NCBI GenBank assembly: GCA_029255685.2
Contig: CM055318.2
Coordinates: 12,343,001-12,407,000, forward strand
From: Silene conica
Taxonomy: Eukaryota; Streptophyta; Magnoliopsida; Caryophyllales; Caryophyllaceae
DNA length: 64,000 bases
Reading direction: 5' to 3'
A program made the translations under genes and the position numbers. The notes beneath the pieces are model-generated. The model was not told where the DNA came from. It searched no databases and was given only the letters and a program-made list of their open reading frames with translations. Positions 32,662 to 44,261 of this stretch are shown one piece after another (position 1 is the first letter of the stretch; each line of letters starts with the position of its first letter).

Positions 32662-33925
32662 TGCTAGCTAGGTACTTATTATTTTATTCTTCTTTTGCCA
32701 ATTGGTTTGAGATTGATCCAACCAACAAAAATACACCCTTAAGCCTTAGCCATGGGATTGCAAATTTGGCATGCTTTAAATCTTCTACTTGAATTATCTT
32801 TTGTTCAAGATGTTAGCCGCAAAAGTACCACCTTAAATCATCCCAACTACAATGAGAATTTTAGTGCGAGTTAGAACTTGACAACATTGATTTCATATGT
32901 CACAGTAAATCATTCACTCCTTAAATGTATGAACTTGAACTAGACCGTTACTTAGGAATAGTATTTTGCACTACCCTAGCCCTCCATTAGAAATTCTCTT
33001 TCCAATCTAACCCTCCCTTCATCTATGCATCTCACCGTCCTTTTGTTTTCATCTAATCATGTCCGTTGATCTTATCTTATTGGACTTATAAGTCTCCAAC
33101 AACTCCCCTTAGTGTCATTCCTTGCTCATATCATTGTCCTTGCTTCTTTCTACCTCACGTCAATTTTGCTCTGTTGTAAAGGAAAAGAGTGTAAGAGATG
33201 AATGAATAGAAGAGAGCGAAAGAAGAGGACAAATGAAACGGAGGAAGAGAAGAAAAAGAAGCACGTGTTGGCAAAGAGAAAAGAGATAAGCCAGAGATAG
33301 ACGAGGGATATAATAGAGTAAAAAGAAGAGGGGAAAATGGGAAGGAAATTATAAGAAATTTGAATTTAGTTGGAAAATTGGTCTTATTATGACCTGAGTT
33401 GGGTATCTGTAGCAATTTTCGATCGGAATTCTCTTATAAAAGCTTATAAGAGAGTACTTTTGAAATTTTGTTTAAAAAGGAATAGCTCTGGAGAAAGTAT
33501 ATATACAAGGATGTAATTTTGAATTTTTCCTAAACATTTTGATGTATACGTAACACAAAATCGGCATTTCGAAAAAGAAAGGAAACAAATACCAAAATGA
33601 AAAAACACTGCAAAAACGAACAAAGTGCTGGGCCTGCTTCAATTTGAGCCCAACTGTTGTTTCTAGCTATTAATTGGTCACAATACTATAAATCCTATAG
33701 ATCCTTGAGGCCTCAAAATATCAATTAATCTATTGGCCCCGAAGTAGCTCATAAATCATAATACCCATATACATTGACTTGCACATAAAGATTAGTGTTT
33801 TTTTTTGTAAATAACCCCCTTATATGTCAATTCTTTGTAATAACCACCTTAATTATTTCTTAATTCAAAATTTCAACACCCAAGATAAATTACGGTGACG
33901 ATTTTATAAAACCGGATATAGTTAT
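32662..33925. other. Intergenic sequence left of the broken Gypsy element
   Basis: No gene was recognised. A purine-rich stretch (33180-33360) is the only compositional feature. Confidence 0.4.
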
Positions 33926-35171
33926 TGATACGTGCCTTTACTATGCATTTTATTTATACTTTCGGCACGTATTTCTATGCGTTTTCGTAGCTTTTAGTTA
34001 CTTTTGCTCCCGAAACGGTTTACTTTGGTATTTCTATGTTTTAAATGTAGGAATAAGCGGAAGTGAGCAAAACCGAACTTTAACCGTCCTCCAGAAGCTA
34101 TTTTGAGTGAATACACGAAGCAAGGATCCGAACTCTTAAGCCTAGAGACGCTTGCGAGACAATTTAAAGCTGGAATGTACAGGAATCGGTCGACCGACCT
34201 ACCTAACAGGTCGACCGACCAGCGCGCAGATTTCAGAAGGCCTGATTACAGCATCCGAGGTCGACCGACTTACCTAAGCGGTCGACCGACCTGGCGACGG
34301 GTTTCGCGGTTTTTATTTCGGTTTTTATTCTTTTAATCTTGTAATTAGGAGACTATTTAAGAACGCAAAAGCCTTGTAATTAGGTTAAGCAGTCACCATT
34401 AGTCAAAACTCCTTAGTTTAGAGAGAAGAATTCCAAGTTTAAGATTTGTTCTTAGTTTTCTAATCGGTTTGTAAGTTTCATACAATTTAATCTTTCCTTG
34501 TTAATTCAATTTCATTGTTCTTCTTATTATTGTTATTCAATTCATGTTTTCCCCTTTTGAATCTTCATCTTCAATTATGTTATCTTTCTTGTTGTTATTC
34601 AATGTTGCTAGTATTGAGTTTATGATTATGCATAGCTAATTCTTGTGATTAGAAATTAGGGGAACCATGGCCAAGATTAGATTTTAATGGTTTTATGATT
34701 AATTTACCAATTCCCATTGTTGTTGGTGAACTAATTCTTTAAGATTGAAAGATTGTTAGGATTAGTTTAACAACAACTTTGGGATTGCCCTATGAACGAA
34801 AGTTTAGTGCTTTACTAGGAACCCTAAGACCGTAAGGATTGGGTAGAATATTGACCTAAAGGTTTATTCTTTGTTCCTTGGGATTGTGTTATTTGGTTAT
34901 TTTACCCTTTATTGACTTGTCCTAGCCATGGGGAACCGAAGTTCCTAATCTTCTTTTTACCTTGTTTTAGTATTCTTGTTTATTTTTGCTATCTTAGTTG
35001 TTAGTCCCAATCATCAATCAAAACCCCCTTTCTGGTTACTCTCAATAGACTTTAAATTCACAAACATTATTAACCTTGTCTCTCTGTGTTTCGACCCTTG
35101 ACTTATCCTTTCTAGTTTAAGCTGAGGTTTTTATAAATCTTATCTTTGGCACCCCTCAACGACGGGTGTTA
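33926..35171 (+). repeat. 5' LTR of the broken Athila-type element
   Basis: It starts TGATACGTGCC and ends ACGACGGGTGTTA where the solo copy at 41581-42807 has TGTCA, so the last CA has mutated. It is 1246 bp and contains GGTCGACC motifs. Confidence 0.85.
34187..34292. repeat. GGTCGACCGACC motif, four copies in the LTR
   Basis: Two pairs, each of two direct copies separated by nine or ten bases (spacers TACCTAACA and TACCTAAGC), with pair starts about 72 bp apart. The core GGTCGACC is itself a palindrome. Confidence 0.85.
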
Positions 35172-35176
35172 AATTT

Positions 35177-35193
35177 TGGCGCTGTTGCCGGGG
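35177..35193 (+). promoter_or_regulatory. Primer binding site, Asp-tRNA type
   Basis: TGGCGCTGTTGCCGGGG has one mismatch to the site at 6891-6907 and lies five bases after the LTR. Confidence 0.85.
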
Positions 35194-35351
35194 ATACGGT
35201 ATAATTTTGTTTGTAGATTTCTAGTTTATTTTTCTTGTCTTAAGGAACTTAGGTTCCTTAAGACCGTTACTTACCTTTTCTTCTAGTGTTGTTTCTGCAT
35301 ATTAGAAAACAGGTTTTTGAGAGGAAGGCCTGAGTACTCTCATTCTTAGAC

Positions 35352-36396
35352 ATGGCTACTATTTATGACCACATACAACCAAAGGTGCAAGATTTACCGA
35401 AGGGGTTCACTTTGCCAACTCCTACCACTGGTTCATTTGAGCTCCACCCGAACTACATCATTCTGGTGGAGCGGAATCAATTTTCTAGTCTACCCGACGA
35501 GGATCCGTTGAGGCATGTTGAGACATTCACGGATTACTGCTGTTCCATTCATAGACCTGCCGGGGTGACTCAGGATGAGGTGAAGACAATGTTGTTCCTT
35601 TATTCATTGAAGGATGCTGCGAGAGATTGGTACCGTTACCTTGATAGGGTAGCTAAGAAGGTTACAGATTGGGCTTCCTTGACATTGGCTTTCTATAAAA
35701 TACTTCCCTCTTGCGAAGGCCAATGACTTGAGAAGTCAAATCACTAACTTTAAACAAGGTCCGGATGAAGAATTTTGTGAGGCATGGGGTCGGTTCAAGA
35801 AATTGGTCCGTTCTATTCCTCATCATGGTTTTCCTCAATGGTACTTGTGCAACCAATTTTACAACGCTCTCTACGATGATTATAAGGTGATTCTTGATGC
35901 GGCCGCCAATGGAAGATTTCAAAATAATACCAACCATATGAAGGGTTGGAACACTATTGAAGACATGGCGGTGCATAGGGCCGAATTTGGGAGTTCACGT
36001 GGGAATTCGCGAAGGTTGAATGTGGAGATGGATAGGATTTTGGCTCTTGAGACAACCGTTGAAGCCCGTTTTGAAAAGCTTGAGGCAGCCCAGCTGAAGC
36101 AAGAAAGTGCGAACCTAGTTACTACGGTCGACAACACAGGTGAGACTGCGGAGTTGAGAGAGCTTGTTCATGCTCTAATGAAACAAATGATGGAAATGGA
36201 AAAGGCTCAAGTGGCTTCTTTGAAGACTTTTGAGGACCAATTAACAATCTTAGCTGCTAATCAGATTGCTAGCTCTCCGGGCGGTTGTGAGAGTTCCATA
36301 GAAACATTAAATGCTATAAATCTCAGAAGTGGTCGTGCTTATGATGGACCAACTTACAAGGAAATATTCTTGTATTTGATGATCTTGAATGTATGA
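35352..36396 (+). pseudogene. Gag of the broken Athila-type element, frameshifted
   Basis: It starts MATIYDHIQP and carries the gag domain (DAARDWYRYLD, then SITNFKQGPDEEF-like sequence and a PHHGFPQWYLCNQF motif). One extra A in a short A run near 35694-35697 shifts the frame; the second part runs in the next frame to about 36370, ending in a LRSGRAYDGP motif. It then runs into an insertion. It resembles the gag at 1-2919. Confidence 0.85.
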
Positions 36397-37500
36397 AAAT
36401 ATTCTTCAATGCTTGTAGTCTTGATTACGAAATTTGACAATGATTGGCACGGAAAACGAAACGTATATGAGAGCACGTTCGTTACTTTTTCTTGGTTTGC
36501 GTGGGGCTTGTTTTCGTGAAGTGATTTAGGCGTGTGACAATGAGAGTATATATACTAATTTAGATCTAGGTTGAATCCTAGATAGTTTATGAATATTACT
36601 TTATCTAGAATACTAATTCTAGGTAATATTTAAAACTTAATCTTATTTGGTTTAGGAAAGGATTCTATTAAGATAATATTAACTTAAGACATAAGATAAT
36701 ATTTCCATAATCCTATTAGACTTAGGAAATATCTTATACCATAAAATATAAAATCCTATTTTGAATCAATTCCTAATTCTTGTCAATAATATAATAAATT
36801 ATATCTTTAATCAAATCCTAGTCAATCTTTAAGTAGATTAAATAAACAAGTTGATTTATTTAATTAACTATAAAGATAATATGAAACGTATAAGGATTCG
36901 TATAGAGAAACGTGAGGCACACTTCTCCACGCACGACTCCCAACGCACGTTTCATAGATCACGTTCTTCGAGACATATTTCTCGAAGCACGTTTCCCTAG
37001 GAATTTAGATTTTAACAATAACGGTTAAAATAAAATCCTTAGTATTTTAGAATTAATATTTACCTCATAAGATAAATATTTTAATTCTTGTTAACTAAAG
37101 AATATTTCTATTTTAAAACCGTTTATAAGATTACTAAATTAGTATATAATAATATATTAATAGCACGCATAAATCTTCACGCTTTGATTTATTTCACGCA
37201 AATCTCATTTCTTCGATAGTTATAGGCACGATCTATAACTTAAGAACTCTTGATATTGTAATAAAGCTTTTGTCTTGTAAGTCTTCAAAAAGACTTGACA
37301 CTTGACATGAACTTGATCTTTCTTCAATCTTCGATTGAATTTATACTTTATTAAACTACGATCTTCGCTCCATAATTAACTGTACACTTAAACGCACGAT
37401 TACACGCATATGCATATAAAACATAATTACTTAGACTTGTCATTATTAAAACATAAAACAATATATTACATATATAGAATATATTACTCAACAACCTCAT
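36371..37500. mobile_element. AT-rich insertion in the gag-protease linker, type undecided
   Basis: The element's reading frame is lost around 36370 and resumes at about 37511. The 1.1 kb between is AT-rich, with many CACG words such as GCACGTTTC. Size and position suggest a solo LTR, but no terminal repeat or target duplication could be fixed, so the bounds are approximate. Confidence 0.45.
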
Positions 37501-38743
37501 TGAGATTTTACAGCTGAAGAAGCCGAAGGTAGCTGATCCTACGGCTAGTGTTACCGTTCCGTATCCCGAACGATTGAAGAATTCAAAAGAGGATCGGAAA
37601 TTTGGTAAGTTCTTGGAGATGGTGAAGAACCTTGAGGTAACCATCCCTTTCACTGACTTAATTATCAGGTACCTTCTTATGCTAAATTTATAAAAGATAT
37701 TTTAAGTCGTAAGAGGAAATTTCAGGACGAAGGTGTTATTGCTTTTGTGGAAGAATGTTATGTTCTTTCACAAAATAATATAGCACCTAAGTTGAAAGAC
37801 CCAGGTAGTTTTTCTATTCCATGTACTATAGGTAATCATATTATAGGGAAAGCCCTTTGTGATCTAGGGGCTAGTGTCAGTGTTATGCCTTACTCTGTTT
37901 GTGAAAGACTTAACATAGGTAGACTTAAGGTCACCAATATTACCTTACAGATGGCTGATAGATCAACCCAAAGACCATTAGGGGTCTTGGAGGATGTCCC
38001 AGTTAGAGTGGGAAAGTTCTTTATTCCTGTTGATTTCGTTGTTTTAGACATTGCTGAGGATAGTCAGATACCTATTATTTTAGGTAGACCCTTTTTACAC
38101 ACAGCTGGTGTAACAACCCGGATTATAAAACAAAGGAAAAACATAAAATAAAGGAATATCAGAGTGTAACTCAATGATAACTGGGTTAAGGTGGCGGAAA
38201 CACCTTACCCAAATCCGGATCGATACTCAAATCGAAAACCAAACTAATATATTATTCAAAGGTTCTTAAAAACTTAAAGCAAAGGTCCTTAACAATTTAT
38301 TAAGCTCGCTTCGCACATTCCCCAAGCAAGCATCAACCAAACAGCGACCACCTGAACAACCTGAGAAGGGGGTCGACAATCAGTCGGGAGTAACTAGATG
38401 CTCTCCCAGTCATGTTTACAACAATTGAATGTAACCAACAATCAATAACAATTGAAATGCAAAACAAGTAAACATTTGAGATCATCTATACTCATGAAAG
38501 TCCAATCAAACTTACCGTTATCTGAAGACATATTACGACGATCATGTGAGGTTACAACACAACATGACATGAAAGCAAACTTACCATACCATGATATTCT
38601 CGACACCAGACGAATGAAACCAAACGAACCTGGACCATATGCAACCACTAGACCATGAACATTGACAACCCGAAATAGCACACGATCTAAAGCACACAAG
38701 GCACAAAGCTAGCATCAAAGCATAGCGAATAGAGCGAACGCCG

Positions 38744-39102
38744 CTAGAGCATTTAACTGATGACTCTAGCTGACAGAGCATTTAACTGATGACTCTGTCG
38801 GGTGTGAAGTATTTAACTGATACTCCACGGTACTATGTATAGTGTATCACCACTGCCTATATGCCTAAGACCTGGCCAGACCTCTCGATGCATTAACTGT
38901 ACATCGAACGACACTCGGGACCCAGAACGTTTAACTGACGAATCTGGCCACCCCCGAACATAGACCAAATAAACCCCCGAAGGGCAGCACTAATTCATTC
39001 CGATAGTATTTAACTGATACTACCGTCATCTATTCGACTAGCCAACAAACAAATGCACAGTTTAACTGACTGCACACAATAGAACAGTTTAACTGACTGT
39101 CC
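38744..39102. repeat. Array of eight hairpins with constant loop TTTAACTGA
   Basis: Each unit has a TTTAACTGA or near-identical loop between arms that differ from unit to unit but pair: CTAGAG/CTCTAG (38744), ACAGAG/CTCTGT (38773), GTGAAGTA/TACTCCAC (38804), TCGATG/CATCGA (38885), CCAGA/TCTGG (38923), GATAGTA/TACTACC (39002), GCACAG/CTGCAC (39055, imperfect) and GAACAG/CTGTCC (39082). The constant loop with covarying arms is visible directly. Function unknown. Confidence 0.8.
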
Positions 39103-39197
39103 AACTCAAATGCACAGAAGTATCCAACGACATATGCAAACACAACATTATGGAATCACCAAACATAGCTCAGCATGTGGAACAAGTATAAACAACC

Positions 39198-39593
39198 AAG
39201 GTTATAGTAACTTTAACTATAACATAAGTAATGGATGCGAGGTTATACTGACCTCAACTATAACTTCCACATATGGCTTGAGGTTATAGTAACCTTAGCC
39301 AAACCTTGACACGAACCTAAAGTTATACTGGCACCAACCATAACCTTGAGTCATACCTCAGGTTTATGTTAGTCTCAGCTATAACTTTAACTCGTAATTC
39401 AAAGTTATATTAGCTTCAGCTATAACTTTAACTCGCAACCCAAAGTTATATTAACATCAGCTATAACTTTGACTCGCACTTAAGGTTATACCTCTTCAGC
39501 CATAACTTTGAGTAATACTCGAGGTTATACTAGTTTCAGCTATAACCTTGAATCATATTTTCAAGGTTACACATACTTCAACTATAACCTTGA
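39198..39593. repeat. Array of GTTATA/TATAAC hairpins, about 50-60 bp period
   Basis: About eight units in which an AAGGTTATA or AAAGTTATA arm is followed after 10-14 bases by TATAACCTT or TATAACTTT. The changes G to A in one arm are matched by C to T in the other in several units. It follows the TTTAACTGA array in the same LTR. Confidence 0.75.
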
Positions 39594-41580
39594 GCAATGC
39601 TCTTGGTCGTTCGCAATGCCGCCATTTAGGGTTTTCCTCGCGAACCCTAGTTGCGCACACGACACCCATAACGACTTATCAACACATTACAATCCACAAT
39701 TACGATAATAAAACATACATGGATATATGAAGCACAATTAATTCATGACAATAAATAATCAAACATGTACTAATCGTACAAACAATCATTAAATCATATT
39801 AATCACATCAATTGGCATAAACACAATTAAAAGAGAAACACCTAGTTACCTTTTTAGCAATTAATGAGAACGTCCATAAAGAATACGACCAACAAAGCCT
39901 TGTCTCCAACACGTGTCAATAACCCCAAAAGGCAACTTTAAAGAAAGCGTAAATCCAAATCCTTATGATAGAAATTGTACCAAACCATCACTCTTTCGAA
40001 GACGCCAAAAAGAAAGACTTCTTCTTCTTTAAACACAAAACAAGAGACCCAAAACATAGGTCTAAAGGTCCATACAAATAATTCCCAATAAAATATTTTT
40101 AATATAATATATTGTAGAAGTAAGAGCAAGGATTGTGAAAATATAATTTATCTTTGAGTTTGGGCGAAGAAAAGATATTCAACAATGAAGTCAAAGGGAG
40201 AAAAGATGACAAAAGAGAGAAAAGAGGGGAGAAGTCGTGCGGCAAAACTCACGCACCAAACTAAGAATTGACCTAGTTGCTTGCTAGGTTAAATTCTATT
40301 TATAAGGAGATTAACTAATGGGCTTTTGGTCCATTAGCTCGTACAATGGATTATCTGATTACAAATTGGATTGGACCATATTAAAACGTAAAGAGAACTT
40401 GAAGTAGAAAAGTAAATATTAAATTAAAATATTTAATTATTGCACGGACGTTTTAACCCATTCAAAAGTAGATCAAAACGAGAAATAATAAAAATAGGAA
40501 ACGGAAGCTATAAATATATTTCCAAAATCCATTAATAAACTTCGAAATAATTAATTAAATAAAATACTTTTATAATAAAATATTATTATAAAATACGGGG
40601 TGTTACAGCTGGGGCTGTGATTGATGTCAACCGCGGGATCATTACTTTAGAGGTTGGAGATGACACTATTGAGTTTAGTCTTGCCCATAAGGCAACCACT
40701 CTTACTGATGATACTTGTTGCTCCATTGATATTATTGACAGGAAAGTTATCCGTAACTGGAGGGAATCCTTGACCAAGGATCCCTTAGATGATTTAACAG
40801 TTTTGGAAAAGTGTGCAGGTAATCCAGCTGAGAATGCTGAAGAGCTGGATGTTGTGGAAGCAGAGATAGAGGAATATGAGCTGACTGAGGAAGAGGATGA
40901 GAAGCTCATAAGCTTGGCTAATGCTAATTTGGTAAACATGTGCTATTCTATTAGCACTGATTCTGTTCATGTTGTAGAGGTAAAGGTACCAGAGCGTAAG
41001 CCACTTCCTCCTAATCTTAAGTATGTTTTCCTAGATGATACTGAGCAGTATCCTGCAATTGTTAGAGCTAAACTTGATCCTAACCAACTTTCTGCCTTAA
41101 TGACTGTTCTCAAAAAGAATATGAAAGCTTTAGGTTATTCTTTGGATGACATTAAGGGCATCAATCCTGATGTTTGCATGCATAGGATAGAGTTAGAGGA
41201 AGGGCATAAGCCCTATAGACAGGGTCAACGTAAGTTGAACCCTAAGATGCAGGAGGTAGTTATGGCTGAGGTGATGAAACTTCTTGATGCAGGTATTATT
41301 TATTCAGTTGGCAACTCCAAGTGGGTTAGCCCAGTTCAGGTGGTTCCTAAGAAAGGAGGAACCACTGTGGTTAAAAATGAGAAAAATGAATTAATACCTA
41401 CTAGAGTAGTGACTGGGTGGCGGATGTGCATTGATTATAGACAGTTAAATGCCGCCACCAAGAAAGACCATTTCCCCCTTCCTTTTGTTGACCAAATGAC
41501 TGAGAGACTTGCTTCTAATAAATTCTTCTGTTTTCTAGATGGTTATTCAGGTTTTTTTCCAGATTCCCATCCATCCTGAT

Positions 41581-42807
41581 TGACACCCGTCGTTGAGGGG
41601 TGCCAAAGATAAGATTTATAAAACCTTAGCTTAAACTAGATAGGATAAGTCAAGGGTCGAACCACAAGGAGACAAGGTTAATTATGTTTGTGAATTTAAA
41701 GTCTATTGCAAGTAACCGAAAAAAGGGGGGTTGATTTAAGGTTTGAACTAACAACTAAAAGAACAAATGAACAAGATAATTAAAATAAGGTAAAAGGGAG
41801 ATTAGGAACTTTGGTTCCCCATGGTTAAAACAAGTCAATGAAAGGTAAAATAACCAAATAACACAATCCCAAGGAACAAAGAATAAACCTTTAGGTCAAT
41901 ATTCTACCAAATCCTTACGGTCTTAGGGTTCCTAGAAAAGCACTAAACTTTCGTTCATATGGCAATCCCAAAGTTGTTGTCAAACTAATCCTAGTAATCT
42001 TTCAATCTTAAGGATTAGTTCACCAACAACAATGGGGGATTGGTAATTCAATCATTAAACTTATCAAAATCAAGTCTTTACCATGGTTCCCCTAATTCCT
42101 AATCACAAGAATTAGCTATGCATACTTTTATTTATGAAACTAACAATAACAAGAACTAAGAACATCAAAGGAATCAACATAATTAAAGATGATAATAAAA
42201 GGGAAAACATGAATTAAGAAACAACAATAAGATGAACAATAAGATTAAATTAAAAGGGAAAGATTAATTGTAGCAAACTTACAACTTAATTGGAATTAAG
42301 AACAAAAGATGAAAACTTGAATAAAAATCTCTTTCTAACTATGGAGTTTTGACTAACATGGAGTGCTTGACCTAATTTTCGAGTTTAGGTCTCCTTAAAT
42401 AAGTTCTAATTACAAGATTAGGTAAGTAAAACACGAAATAAAAGACGCGGACACAGTTTCTGTGTCGGTCGACCTCTTCTGTTGATACTGGGCTTTCCGA
42501 ACTCTGGGCTTTGGTCGGTCGACCTCTTTGGTGGGTCGGTCGACCTTTTCCTGTACGTATCAGCTTGAATTTGGCCCGTAAACAACACTTGGATGTGCAT
42601 CCGGATCCTTGCTCCGCATTATTACTCAAAACAGCTTCCGGAGGACGATTAAAGTTCAGTTTTGCTCACTTCCGCGTATTCCTACATTTAAAACATAGAA
42701 ATGCCAAAGTAAACCGTTTCGGGAGAAATAGCAACTAAAAGTCACGAAAATATAAGAAAATACGTGCCAAAAGAATAAATAAAAATGCATAAAATAGGCA
42801 CGTATCA
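41581..42807 (-). mobile_element. Solo LTR of the same Athila-type family, in the reverse transcriptase
   Basis: On the minus strand it starts TGATACGTGCC and ends ACGACGGGTGTCA; the 5-bp duplication CTGAT is present at 41576-41580 and 42808-42812. Its reverse complement aligns with the 5' LTR at 33926-35171 along its whole length with many small differences, so it came from another family member. It entered in the opposite orientation and later lost its internal part by LTR recombination. Confidence 0.9.
42464..42546. repeat. GGTCGGTCGACC motif, three copies in the solo LTR
   Basis: One copy at 42464 and a pair at 42512-42546 separated by a TCTTTGGT spacer. These are the reverse-strand counterparts of the motifs at 34187-34292. 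Confidence 0.8.
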
Positions 42808-43029
42808 CTGATGATCAGAGTAAGACTACTTTTACATGCCCACAAGGTGTTTTTGCATACCGCAGGATGCCTTTTGGGTTGTGTAATGCTCCCGCCACCT
42901 TTCAAAGGTGTATGATGGGTATCTTTTCTGATTTTATTGAAAACATCATGGAGGTATTTATGGATGATTTTTCTGTTTATGGTAACGCGTTTGATCAATG
43001 CTTAGCTAACCTTGATAAAGTGTTGCAGC

Positions 43030-43330
43030 GTTTAAGAGGACAATAACCAAAAAATTCTATGTTTATATGCTATATTTAAAAGGTGTGAAAGTAAAAATAT
43101 ATAATGACAGAACGAATTTGATTAGAACTCGAGCTGATTTTTAATTTTCAGGCTTGAAGGGAGCCCGAGATGGAGGTTCAATTAACTCGTTAACACCCCT
43201 ATTACGAGAAAGGTTGTGAATTCTAATTTTGAGAAAGGTTGTAAATTCTAATTTTTAGTTGATCGCTAATGTACTATGACGTGGTACTCCAATAAACATA
43301 GGAATTTTTGGTTATTGTACTCTTAAACTC
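43030..43330. mobile_element. MITE of about 300 bp abutting the truncated reverse transcriptase
   Basis: The left end TTTAAGAGGACAATAACC and the reverse complement of the right end, TTTAAGAGTACAATAACC, differ by one base, and the match continues for about 18 more bases (AAAAATTCTATGTTTAT). The Gypsy reading frame stops at its left end and does not resume to the right, so the right part of the Gypsy element was lost. Confidence 0.75.
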
Positions 43331-44261
43331 ACCTTACTTTCTTCATTCATCATATACGTCTCAATCTAAGGTGTTCTCATGATTATTATCTGATTAGTAT
43401 AAAATGGTTAATAGAAGAGCATCATCCTTCTCAATTTTGTGAGACAAAAATCATAATCATTCATCGTCAAACAGAATGACACGAAACTATGATCTTAAGA
43501 TAAAAAAACCTACACGTCTTGAAATATCCGTTTCTGGATTGCTTCTTTGTTTACTCATACCATTATTGTGATTATTGTGTCACCTGTTCCATCATCAAAT
43601 TATCTTATTTACCGCAACTTAATCTCCCAGATTTTAGAAATAACACTAATTCTCATTCCCGTCGTCTAAAACTAAGACGGGTCAAGTAATATCTCACTTG
43701 TATTAGTTGTATAGATAAAACAAATTTTGTTAATTATGCGGTATGCATTTTACTTTTGTCTTATTTAAAATATTTGACTTGCTTCGTTCAAAAGGTTATG
43801 TATGTATCCATTTTAAACTTAAATCAGGTCAAATCCGATAGATAAGCAAAAACAGAATGGTTATAGACAAGTGGTAGTATATTTGACGGGTTTAATCTTA
43901 AATTGCTTACTGTCTTACTGATGCAGTCATACGAATTACGGAGATAGCAAACATTTTGAAACTTGTGATATATAATAAGAATTGGTAAAATACATTTTTT
44001 TTTTCAAATGAGCGCACTATGTTGCGAGTGGGAATCGAAGTCCCAACTTCATGATTGAGCCATTGAGGTAAGAAAACTCTTACCACTTGAGGTAAGTCTT
44101 GTTCTCGAATCGGTAAAATACATGAAAGATAGTTTTGAACACCTTCATATGGGGACAAACTCTACATAAACTTAAATTCAACAAATCCTAAAGGAGAGGG
44201 ACCATTTCTCTTATTAATACATACAAGGAGAATATTCAACACCAAATTGTTTAATGTTAAC
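43331..44261. other. Intergenic sequence downstream of P450 copy 2
   Basis: No gene. A CGTCTAAAACTAAGACGGG stretch near 43660 is a remnant of the GACGG-rich MITE family. 44025-44110 contains a stretch resembling degraded tRNA-derived sequence. Confidence 0.4.

Larger units (their letters stand above)
38109..40607. mobile_element. Solo LTR, probably chromovirus (Tekay/Del-like), in the protease
   Basis: It starts TGTAACAACCCGG, ends CGGGGTGTTACA, and is flanked by the 5-bp duplication GCTGG (38104-38108 and 40608-40612). At 2499 bp with TGTAACA/TGTTACA ends and no coding sequence, it is best read as a solo LTR. A GGAGTAACTAGA-CTCTCCC stretch near 38386 also occurs near 49890 next to a chromodomain integrase, which supports the family call. 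It contains two arrays of small hairpins. Confidence 0.8.
33926..43042 (+). mobile_element. Broken Athila-type Ty3/Gypsy element with nested insertions
   Basis: The parts are a 5' LTR (33926-35171), primer site, gag, protease and reverse transcriptase, then a loss of everything 3' of the reverse transcriptase at about 43042. It is interrupted by an undefined insertion (about 36371-37500), a 2.5-kb solo LTR in the protease (38109-40607), and a 1.2-kb solo LTR in the reverse transcriptase (41581-42807), and ends against a MITE. Frameshifts in gag and reverse transcriptase show it is dead. Confidence 0.85.
37511..43042 (+). pseudogene. Protease and reverse transcriptase of the broken Athila-type element
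   Basis: Coding pieces lie at about 37511-38108, 40613-41580 and 42813-43030. The first has the protease active site DLGAS and ends at ILGRPFLHTAG, where the 2.5-kb solo LTR enters. The second continues the protease, an acidic linker and the reverse transcriptase fingers and palm (WVSPVQVVPKKGG, MCIDYRQLNAATKKDHFPLP). The third holds RMPFGLCNAPATFQRCM and the catalytic FMDD. One extra T near 41552-41558 shifts the frame just before the second solo LTR. RNase H and integrase are gone. The inhibitory extra sequences make the copy inactive. Confidence 0.88.

Noticed and set aside
44025..44110. tRNA-like stretch with a GAATCGAAGTCCCAAC box
   Set aside because: It resembles a B-box but no cloverleaf or A-box could be built; it is probably a degraded repeat, not a tRNA gene.
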